Positions 5,993 through 11,816 of a DNA stretch of 11,816 nucleotides are shown in pieces (the first letter of the stretch is position 1; every line of letters begins with the position of its first letter). The notes below the pieces were generated by a model. It had not been told where the DNA came from. It did no database searches and was given only the letters and a program-made list of their open reading frames with translations. The position numbers and the translations under genes are program-made. Where the stretch lies: contig DIZU01000089.1 in assembly GCA_002429455.1 (NCBI GenBank), positions 756-12,571 on the forward strand, in the 5' to 3' direction. The stretch is from Methylotenera sp. UBA6020 (lineage in GTDB: Bacteria > Pseudomonadota > Gammaproteobacteria > Burkholderiales > Methylophilaceae).

Positions 5993-7225
5993 CTACGCTG
6001 CGCTTTCATAAATAATTTTCCACGAGCTGTTTTCTTGAATCCAATATTGGCGTTTTTGTATTTTGTTGCTTAAGTTTTGGCTTCTAAAGTCTTGCATAAA
6101 ATCAACTACTACTAATTTTTTTTCAGTGTCTGGGTAAGCAAACATGCTGATGTCCGACAATGAAATTTCTACTTTTGGTTTGCTTGCTTGCACACTAAGC
6201 TTGTGCTCTGACCATTGCTGGTAATTGATGCCATTGCTAGAAAACGCATGTGAGTAATGAGAAAGATATTTTGGCGTATTTTGAGATTGCCAGTCACTGA
6301 GCCAGCTATCTATGGCATCTTTCAATATTTTTTTTTCAACAGAGGTAGAGTCTGTATCAAGCCATTTTAGATTATTAGCAATAATAACCGGTGTTTTTCC
6401 CGTTTGTAAAATCGGGGCGAGTAATTTTAAATCTTGATTGGTCAACACAACACAACCATTACTTGCACGAGGCGGGCGACTAAAGGTGTTGCTGGGTGTG
6501 CCGTGTAGCCAAATGCCAGAGCCTTTTCTATTGTGTTCGGTATCCCATTCATTTGGGTAATTAAGCGGGTAAGCGGCACCACCATAAATGTCTGCTAAAG
6601 GCTGCGTTAGTTTTTGTCCCGCGAAATAAACCCCAATCGGCGTGCGTTTGTCGCCCTCAGATTGTTTATCAACACCGTTCTTACCAACCGTAATGTAGTA
6701 GTCGGCAACATAACTCAAGCTATTATGTTCATTTTTATACAAGTAGAGTCGTGATTTGTCGGTATCAACCACAATCACATGGCTCTGCTGCTCATTGGGA
6801 GCTAATAAGAGATTGGGATGTTTGTCCAGGTTTTTATTCGATAAATAACGTTCAATACGCACCCGCGCTTCATCACGTAGATCTTTAACGGCTTCAGTCG
6901 GATGGTTATTAGCACTGCCAAAGGCTTGCAAATACTGACCTTGTGCCATCAATAAATCGCCACGTACCAGATTTGCAAGTTTAAAGTTGGGTGTGCTGAG
7001 CAGCAGTTGGTCTATGGTCTCAAGCGCCTGCTGGTTTTTGCCTTGGGTAATTTCCAGCAAGCTTTTTACTAATAAACTTTCGGCAAGGTCTGTCACGTTG
7101 CTGAACTTAGGTTTTGGCAGCAAATGACTAAAGCTGTAGCGGTTAATTGCCGTTGCATTCCACGGCGTAAATGTGACTACTGCTAACAGAACGTATGTTA
7201 AACTTTTATTCACTGCTATCACCAA
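5993..7225 (-). CDS. L,D-transpeptidase (YkuD domain), Csd6-like, with C-terminal NTF2-like domain
   Basis: A 410-residue exported protein. The N-terminus has a signal sequence (LTYVLLAVVTF, probable cut after NATA). Residues about 45-130 are helical and TPR-like. Residues about 148-285 are a YkuD domain, which uses a cysteine to form or cut L,D links in peptidoglycan: TPIGVYFAG, GSGIWLHGT (H241) and RASNGCVVL with the catalytic C258. The usual ShGC(I/V)R reads SNGCVV here, so the His before GC and the following Arg are replaced. Residues about 300-405 form an NTF2-like domain, an architecture resembling Helicobacter Csd6, an L,D-carboxypeptidase shaping cell form; activity cannot be decided from sequence. 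The start is unclear: TTG 7225 has AGGA 8 bases upstream, while GTG 7213 gives a tidier signal peptide (MNKSLTY...). Confidence 0.88.
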   Translation of the reverse strand: MVIAVNKSLTYVLLAVVTFTPWNATAINRYSFSHLLPKPKFSNVTDLAESLLVKSLLEITQGKNQQALETIDQLLLSTPNFKLANLVRGDLLMAQGQYLQAFGSANNHPTEAVKDLRDEARVRIERYLSNKNLDKHPNLLLAPNEQQSHVIVVDTDKSRLYLYKNEHNSLSYVADYYITVGKNGVDKQSEGDKRTPIGVYFAGQKLTQPLADIYGGAAYPLNYPNEWDTEHNRKGSGIWLHGTPSNTFSRPPRASNGCVVLTNQDLKLLAPILQTGKTPVIIANNLKWLDTDSTSVEKKILKDAIDSWLSDWQSQNTPKYLSHYSHAFSSNGINYQQWSEHKLSVQASKPKVEISLSDISMFAYPDTEKKLVVVDFMQDFRSQNLSNKIQKRQYWIQENSSWKIIYESAA

Positions 7226-7245
7226 ACAAATAATCCTAACTAAAT

Positions 7246-7275
7246 ATATTACAAAAAATTAAGCTAAATCTGCAA
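7246..7275 (-). promoter_or_regulatory. Candidate sigma70 promoter for the L,D-transpeptidase gene
   Basis: On the - strand TTGCAG (7275-7270) is followed after 18 bases by TAATAT (7251-7246). Predicted initiation near 7239 would leave a very short leader before the TTG start at 7225, and a more normal one before GTG 7213. No other promoter-like pair in the 125-base gap looked better. Confidence 0.35.
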
Positions 7276-7350
7276 CGTTTGACCACATTTGCAACATTTT
7301 AATAGCATTCTGGATAACTAGGTTTACTAATAATATGGGGCTGATGAATA

Positions 7351-8352
7351 TTAATTACCGGCAATTTCTTGCTCAATGAACCAGTTATCACCGGCTTTTT
7401 TCATTATCAATGTTTTCGTAGTTTGAATTGGTTTGCCATCGGCACGATATGATTGCTTGAAACGCACCTTAGCATTATTACTATCTACTGCCGTGATGTT
7501 CATATTAGATAGCTCAATACTGATTTTAGATGGCTTGGTAATGCGTTCGCGACGTTCTTGCTCCCATACTTTACGGCTTTCACCTTTTGCCGGCTTGAAA
7601 CTATCACCGTAGCTAGCAAAGTATTTATCCAGATTTTTTGAGGCCCAGGCCTGTGACCAGTTGTTGACAGATGCAGTCAATGCATCATTAGAATTTTTAG
7701 GGGCATCTGCAGCCATTTTTTCCGGCGTCGTATCAGCTTTTTTAGACTCGGCTGGACGAGTCGTGTTTACGGCTTTAGCTGGCTCTGCTTTCACGGGTTC
7801 TTTAGATGCAATGGTTGTTTTGTTACCAGTGCCAAATAAGTCTTTAATCAGAGATAGTTTGGTTTGAGCGCGCGTATTGCTTGTATCTAGCTGTAATGCT
7901 TTATCGTAAGCTTCAGAAGCCATGCGGGCATAAATGTCACCTAAGTTTTCATGCGCCGTAGCATAGCTCGGGTGAGTTTTTATTGCAGTTTCAAGCGCTT
8001 TTCTGGCTTTATCAAATTGACCTTGATCTGCGTAAAGCACCGCCAGGTTGTTGTATGGTTCAGGTAGATTAGGAAATTTCTCGGTCATATCGGTAAAGGA
8101 TCTAATTGCTTCATCACGACGCCCTTGTTCTGCCAGAAAAACACCCTTCATAAACAATGCTTGTGCGTTTTTTGGGTTGGCCACAATGTAAGTATTGATT
8201 TTATCTATCGCTGCAACCGTTTGGCCTTGATCCGCCATTTTAGAGATATCTTTTAGTTCATCTGCGTGGGCAGGGGCGAGTAACAAGCTGACCGAAAGGA
8301 CCAATACAAACCTCGTCATGGCGGTCGTGAGCACAGCAATAAAATTATTCAT
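7351..8352 (-). CDS. Exported TPR-repeat protein with C-terminal NTF2-like (Csd6_C-type) domain
   Basis: A 333-residue protein. Residues 1-30 look like a signal peptide (hydrophobic FVLVLSVSLLLAPAHA, cut after AHA). Residues about 33-165 are tetratricopeptide repeats, for example NAQALFMKGVFLAEQGRRDEAI, LPEPYNNLAVLYADQGQFDKA and YATAHENLGDIYARMA. Residues about 175-222 are an Ala/Lys/Pro/Thr-rich linker. Residues about 225-330 (VNNWSQAWASKNLDKYFASYG ... GDNWFIEQE) form an NTF2-like domain that clearly resembles the tail of the adjacent L,D-transpeptidase. TPRs suggest a scaffold role in the periplasm; no enzyme motif is visible. Its substrate or partner is unknown; the neighbouring gene suggests peptidoglycan work. 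ATG 8352 lacks a strong ribosome binding site. It is divergent from cysS. Confidence 0.85.
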   Translation of the reverse strand: MNNFIAVLTTAMTRFVLVLSVSLLLAPAHADELKDISKMADQGQTVAAIDKINTYIVANPKNAQALFMKGVFLAEQGRRDEAIRSFTDMTEKFPNLPEPYNNLAVLYADQGQFDKARKALETAIKTHPSYATAHENLGDIYARMASEAYDKALQLDTSNTRAQTKLSLIKDLFGTGNKTTIASKEPVKAEPAKAVNTTRPAESKKADTTPEKMAADAPKNSNDALTASVNNWSQAWASKNLDKYFASYGDSFKPAKGESRKVWEQERRERITKPSKISIELSNMNITAVDSNNAKVRFKQSYRADGKPIQTTKTLIMKKAGDNWFIEQEIAGN

Positions 8353-8388
8353 TGTGATATACTTTTTTGGGAAAATGCGTAAAACGCA

Positions 8389-8417
8389 ATTCTATCAATA
8401 GCCTAGGTAACATCCAA
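8389..8417 (-). promoter_or_regulatory. Candidate promoter for the TPR gene, with a palindrome at the predicted start site
   Basis: On the - strand TTGGAT (8417-8412), a 17-base spacer and TAGAAT (8394-8389) form a plausible sigma70 promoter with a good -10 and poor -35. Initiation would fall near 8382, which is the centre of the palindrome TGCGTAAAACGCA (8376-8388). This would give a leader of about 30 bases before ATG 8352. The rest of the 178-base divergent gap, including the cysS side, shows no convincing promoter. Confidence 0.33.
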
Positions 8418-8530
8418 TAGTTCATTTAGCTTTAAGCCCATATATTTCGCAATGACTGCCCAAGTTCAAGTCGATTTTAGGTAATATTGCGCACTAACCA
8501 CTACTTAAAATATCATTCGCCCATCAGACT

Positions 8531-9736
8531 ATGCCTAAAATTTATAATACCTTAGCCCGTGAAAAACAAGTATTTACGCCGATTGTCGCTGGCAAAGTGA
8601 GTATGTATGTATGTGGTATGACCGTGTATGACTACTGTCATTTAGGCCATGCGCGCGTAATGGTAGTGTTTGATATGGTGAGCCGCTGGCTTCGCGCTTC
8701 TGGTTATGATGTGACCTACGTGCGCAACATCACTGACATTGATGACAAAATCATCAAGCGTGCCAATGAAAATAACGAGACGATTGGGCAGTTAACGCAG
8801 CGTTTTATCCAGGCCATGGATGAAGACTCAGCTAAATTGGGTGTGATACGCCCGGATATAGAGCCGAAAGCGACCGAGTTTATCGACGGCATGCTGAGCA
8901 TGATTACGGCTTTAATTGAAAAAGGGTTTGCTTACCCGGCCCAAGGAAAAGATGGGCATGGCGATGTGTTTTACGCCGTGAATAGTTTTGAAGGTTACGG
9001 TAAGTTATCCGGTAAATCACTTGAAGATTTACGCGCGGGTGAGCGTGTAGAAGTCGATTCACATAAAAAAGATGCGATGGATTTTGTGTTGTGGAAAGCG
9101 GCAAAACCTAACGAGCCAAGCTGGGATTCGCCATGGGGCAAAGGCCGCCCGGGCTGGCACATCGAATGCTCAGCCATGAGTGAGCATCATCTAGGCCATC
9201 AGTTTGATATTCATGGCGGCGGCCAGGATTTGCAGTTCCCCCATCATGAAAATGAAATCGCACAATCTGAAGCGGCGCATAGCCATGATGGCAAAACCTG
9301 CCAGATGGTGAATTACTGGATGCATAACGGTTTTGTCAGGGTCGATGATGAAAAAATGTCCAAGTCTTTGGGCAACTTTTTTACGATCCGTACCGTGTTA
9401 GAAAAATACGATGCAGAAGTCGTACGATTCTTCATTTTGCGTGCCCATTATCGTAGCCCACTCAATTATTCAGATCAACATTTGGATGATGCTAAGCTAG
9501 CCTTAACTCGTTTGTATACTGCATTACGTGGCTTGTCGGTGGATGATGACATTGCGATTGACTGGCAACAGAGCCAAGCGGCAAGTTTTAAGGCGGCCAT
9601 GGATGATGACTTTAATACGCCGGAAGCATTTGCCGTGTTGTTTGATTTAGCCAATGAAGTGAATAAAACGAAGTCTGCGGAAACGGCGGCATTGGTTAAA
9701 AGGCTTGGCCGGACTGGTCGGCTTGTTGCAGCGTAA
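8531..9736 (+). CDS. cysS: Cysteine--tRNA ligase, main part; frame broken near codon 391
   Basis: CysRS joins cysteine to tRNA-Cys in the cytoplasm using ATP. This 401-residue frame has the full catalytic domain: HLGH signature at 37-40, KMSKS at 275-279, and the zinc ligands C28, C213, H238 and E242. The start [12 protein letters not shown] matches the conserved family start, although no strong ribosome binding site precedes ATG 8531. Similarity to CysRS runs to about residue 391 (ETAALVKR); then ten unrelated residues ([10 protein letters not shown]) precede TAA 9734-9736. The expected continuation [12 protein letters not shown] is in the +1 frame from 9705, so one surplus base near 9698-9704 breaks the gene. 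Whether this is a sequencing error, a real mutation or recoding cannot be told here. Because CysRS is essential, I expect full-length protein to be made somehow. Confidence 0.93.
   Translation: MPKIYNTLAREKQVFTPIVAGKVSMYVCGMTVYDYCHLGHARVMVVFDMVSRWLRASGYDVTYVRNITDIDDKIIKRANENNETIGQLTQRFIQAMDEDSAKLGVIRPDIEPKATEFIDGMLSMITALIEKGFAYPAQGKDGHGDVFYAVNSFEGYGKLSGKSLEDLRAGERVEVDSHKKDAMDFVLWKAAKPNEPSWDSPWGKGRPGWHIECSAMSEHHLGHQFDIHGGGQDLQFPHHENEIAQSEAAHSHDGKTCQMVNYWMHNGFVRVDDEKMSKSLGNFFTIRTVLEKYDAEVVRFFILRAHYRSPLNYSDQHLDDAKLALTRLYTALRGLSVDDDIAIDWQQSQAASFKAAMDDDFNTPEAFAVLFDLANEVNKTKSAETAALVKRLGRTGRLVAA
9698..9707 (+). other. cysS: +1 frameshift site in cysS
   Basis: Reading GTT AAA AGG in frame 0 and skipping the C at 9704 gives TTG GCC GGA CTG in the +1 frame and restores V-K-R-L-A-G-L, which aligns with LRKLSAVLGLL of E. 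coli CysRS without a gap. Equally, one surplus A in the AAAA run at 9698-9701 would give VKGLAGL. The rare AGG codon lies exactly at the site. Confidence 0.85.
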
Positions 9737-10031
9737 TCCAAATGAATTTTTACAAGGCGATGTAACAATTCAATTAACAGGAGTGGAAGCTAAAGGTGAA
9801 GTTGGTGCGGTAGGAACATCAATATCCCGTTCTGAGGTCATAGGTAAATCAGCATTTTTGTTGGCCAATTCGGAAAGAAAAAGTCAGAGTATAGATGATT
9901 GGATAAAAGACCGTACGCTTGCAAAGCAGGGCAAAAACTTTGCCGAAGCTGACCGAATTCGTAAACAACTTGCTGATGCAGGTATCATTTTAGAAGACTC
10001 TCCACAAGGCACAACGTGGCGTCGTGCTTAA
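9705..10031 (+). CDS. cysS: Cysteine--tRNA ligase, C-terminal part in the +1 frame
   Basis: This frame carries the end of Cys[20 protein letters not shown], then an unusual stretch, then [45 protein letters not shown], matching the family's C-terminal anticodon-binding helices and its typical TWRR ending. It is not a separate gene: the nominal TTG at 9705 has no properly spaced ribosome binding site, and the sequence continues the upstream frame. Joined, the two parts give about 499 residues, against 461 in E. coli; most of the excess lies in the insert at 9759-9890. Confidence 0.9.
   Translation: MAGLVGLLQRNPNEFLQGDVTIQLTGVEAKGEVGAVGTSISRSEVIGKSAFLLANSERKSQSIDDWIKDRTLAKQGKNFAEADRIRKQLADAGIILEDSPQGTTWRRA
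9759..9890 (+). other. cysS: Unusual insert in the CysRS C-terminal region
   Basis: Between LQG and IDDWIKDR lie about 44 residues ([16 protein letters not shown] ... ANSERKSQS) where E. coli CysRS has roughly 11-15. The codons differ from the rest of the gene: the three Thr codons here are all ACA, while none of the 17 Thr codons before the frameshift is ACA. ATA, GGA, TCA and AGA are also frequent here. Either an acquired in-frame insert or a fast-evolving loop would explain this. Confidence 0.6.
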
Positions 10032-10071
10032 TAACAAATTCTCTATAAAAAATCAAATAGGAAATTAATCT

Positions 10072-11298
10072 ATGCCCGTTAATTTAAGTGCCCCTGCAGC
10101 TCATACACTATTGCCAGTAAAAGGCATCAAGCTAGGTTTTGCTGAAGCGTATATACGTAAGCCTGACCGTAAAGATGTATTGGTGATCACGCTTTCGGAA
10201 GGCGCTAGCGTCTCAGGTGTTTTTACCAAAAACCAATTTTGCGCCGCGCCTGTGTTGCTGTGCAAGGAGCATTTAGCCAGCGGCCAGCCTATACGTGCTT
10301 TATTAGTGAATACCGGCTGTGCCAATGCAGGCACGGGCGAGGATGGTCTGCATCGGGCAACATTAACTTGTGAGGCACTTGCCGCAGCGCTGGATATTCA
10401 GCCACAACAAGTACTGCCGTTTTCAACAGGGGTGATTTTAGAGCCTTTGCCTGAGGATAAGGTGATTGCAGGTTTGCCCGCGGCAATTGCCAATTTGAAC
10501 GAAGACAATTGGCTGAATGCCGCTGAAGCGATTATGACAACGGATATCGTTGCAAAAGGCACTTCGCGACAAATCATATTGTCAGGCCAGACAGTGACGG
10601 TGACGGGAATTTCTAAAGGCTCCGGCATGATACATCCCAATATGGCGACCATGCTGAGCTACATTGCGACTGATGCTGCCATCAGTCAAAGCGCACTGGA
10701 TGAGATGATTCAGGATGTGGTGAATGAGTCATTCAATTGCATTACTGTGGATGGCGATACTTCGACCAACGACTCATTGATTTTGATGGCAACGGGCCAA
10801 GCCAAGAACTCTGAAATTGAGACGAACTCCACTGGCTATCTGGCGATAAAAAGTTTAATCACCGAGGTGGCAATTGAACTGGCGCAAGCAATTGTGCGCG
10901 ATGGTGAGGGCGCTACAAAATTCATGACAGTAACAATAGAAGGCGGGCGCGATGAGGCTGAATGTCGCAAAGTGGCTTATGCGATAGCACATTCACCGTT
11001 GATTAAAACTGCATTTTTCGCATCTGACCCTAACTTGGGCCGGATTTTGGCAGCGATTGGTTATGCGGGCGTTGAGCAATTAGATGTCAGTGCGCTGAAA
11101 CTTTATTTGGGTGATGTCTTGGTAGCGGAAAATGGCGGCAGGGCGACCGCCTACGAAGAGGCGCAGGGCGTTGCCGTAATGAAAGAACCGGAAATTTTAG
11201 TGCGCGTAGACTTGGCACGTGGCCATGCTGCCTGCACGGTTTGGACCTGTGATTTCTCTTATGACTACGTCAAGATCAATGCGGACTATAGATCGTGA
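10072..11298 (+). CDS. argJ: Bifunctional glutamate N-acetyltransferase / ornithine acetyltransferase ArgJ
   Basis: A 408-residue enzyme of arginine synthesis. It transfers acetyl from N-acetylornithine to glutamate, and in the bifunctional form also uses acetyl-CoA. The precursor cuts itself between Ala and Thr in the motif [16 protein letters not shown] (182-197), leaving T193 as the N-terminal nucleophile of the beta chain. Other family marks are [11 protein letters not shown] (79-89), PFSTGVI (116-122), [11 protein letters not shown] (225-235), RDGEGATKF (276-284) and the C-terminal [15 protein letters not shown] (394-408), the usual ArgJ end. Residue L123 in [10 protein letters not shown] replaces the more common Gly. 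AGGA (10059-10062) lies 9 bases before ATG 10072. It follows cysS by 40 bases and may be cotranscribed. Sequence alone cannot separate the mono- and bifunctional forms. Confidence 0.96.
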   Translation: MPVNLSAPAAHTLLPVKGIKLGFAEAYIRKPDRKDVLVITLSEGASVSGVFTKNQFCAAPVLLCKEHLASGQPIRALLVNTGCANAGTGEDGLHRATLTCEALAAALDIQPQQVLPFSTGVILEPLPEDKVIAGLPAAIANLNEDNWLNAAEAIMTTDIVAKGTSRQIILSGQTVTVTGISKGSGMIHPNMATMLSYIATDAAISQSALDEMIQDVVNESFNCITVDGDTSTNDSLILMATGQAKNSEIETNSTGYLAIKSLITEVAIELAQAIVRDGEGATKFMTVTIEGGRDEAECRKVAYAIAHSPLIKTAFFASDPNLGRILAAIGYAGVEQLDVSALKLYLGDVLVAENGGRATAYEEAQGVAVMKEPEILVRVDLARGHAACTVWTCDFSYDYVKINADYRS

Positions 11299-11352
11299 GC
11301 GTATTCAATCTATCGGCTAAATCATTTAAAGCCTGCATGAGCCAAAATAGTA

Positions 11353-11816
11353 ATGAACGACGTTAATCATCTAATAAATCGTGCCGAAGGCTTGCTTGTT
11401 AAGCTGGAATCCATGCTGCCAGCCGTGCCTGGCCAGCCTGACTGGTCCGCAATTGCGTGGCGTTGGCAACACAACAAAGGTCATGGCTATCTGGAAGTGA
11501 TTTCACATCCTCATCAGATCAAGCTGGATGACCTGCATAATATAGATCATCAAAAAACTGAAATTGTGCGTAATACCGCACAATTTGTACACGGCTATAC
11601 GGCTAACAATGTGCTGCTGACAGGCGCGCGCGGCACTGGTAAGTCATCTGTAGTAAAAGCTTTGTTAAGCCAGTTTTCCCAAGATGGTTTGCGCATCGTT
11701 GAAGTGGATAAACAAGACTTAACTGATTTACCGCAAATTACCGCGTTGTTGCGTACACGTGCAGAGCATTTTATTGTGTTTTGCGATGACCTGTCCTTTG
11801 AGGCTGGCGACGGTGG
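11353..11816 (+). CDS. DUF815-family P-loop ATPase, N-terminal part (runs off the window)
   Basis: The frame is open from ATG 11353 to the window end, giving 154 residues. A P-loop GARGTGKSS (91-99) follows NNVLLT, and a Walker B-like strand FIVFCDDLSFE (140-150) follows GLRIVEVDKQDL. This combination is typical of the DUF815 AAA-like ATPase family, whose members are about 280-300 residues and have no firmly known function. An in-frame TGA at 11338-11340 excludes an earlier start. It lies 54 bases after argJ, a neighbourhood I recall from other betaproteobacteria. No strong ribosome binding site is seen. Confidence 0.88.
   Translation, partial: MNDVNHLINRAEGLLVKLESMLPAVPGQPDWSAIAWRWQHNKGHGYLEVISHPHQIKLDDLHNIDHQKTEIVRNTAQFVHGYTANNVLLTGARGTGKSSVVKALLSQFSQDGLRIVEVDKQDLTDLPQITALLRTRAEHFIVFCDDLSFEAGDG

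Noticed and set aside
8481..8500. GGTAATATTGCGCACTAACC-like partial palindrome and TAATAT upstream of cysS
   Set aside because: The arms match only at their ends, and no -35 element lies at a workable spacing, so I do not call a cysS promoter or operator.
9690..9710. Insertion-sequence-style -1 slippage site in cysS
   Set aside because: The shift needed to rejoin the frames is +1 (or -2), not -1, and the A-run is only four bases.
9705..10031. Independent small gene starting at TTG 9705
   Set aside because: The sequence is the continuation of CysRS in the next frame, and the TTG lacks a properly spaced ribosome binding site.

Overview
The window looks like a chromosomal housekeeping region of a Gram-negative betaproteobacterium with moderate-to-low G+C. 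LpxH (lipid A synthesis), a periplasmic cyclophilin, the linkage lpxH-ppiB-ppiA-TPR-cysS and the argJ-DUF815 pair all fit this. The overall style suggests a methylotroph of the Methylophilaceae (Methylotenera/Methylophilus type), but that is inferred from remembered gene order and protein style, not from a search. There is no tRNA, rRNA, CRISPR array, transposase or phage gene. No gene-free stretch exceeds 300 bases; the longest, 267-487, holds at most one tiny ORF and a weak promoter.

Left part, + strand (1-3835): the 3' end of nusB, then a signalling group. It comprises a PP2C-type Ser/Thr phosphatase, an FHA-domain protein 11 bases downstream, and a GAF + HD-GYP protein, which by family is a c-di-GMP phosphodiesterase. 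No Ser/Thr kinase is visible to partner the phosphatase and FHA protein.

Middle part, - strand (3919-8352): read in transcription order from 8352 down to 3919, these are a TPR lipoprotein-like/periplasmic protein with an NTF2-like C-terminal domain, an L,D-transpeptidase of the Csd6 type with a related C-terminal domain, a secreted cyclophilin (ppiA), a cytoplasmic cyclophilin (ppiB) and lpxH. All concern the envelope or protein folding. The lpxH start region contains a striking pair of mutually exclusive hairpins that coincide with an N-terminal extension of the protein.

Right part, + strand (8531-11816): cysS, whose frame is broken by a single +1 shift near 9700 and which carries an unusual insert just downstream; argJ (arginine biosynthesis); and the 5' end of a DUF815 P-loop ATPase gene that runs off the window. 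Nothing here is an obviously new multigene system. The best second-look items are the cysS frameshift and insert, the lpxH hairpin switch, the paired NTF2-like domain genes, and the HD-GYP protein with a roughly 120-residue insert containing a tandem repeat.
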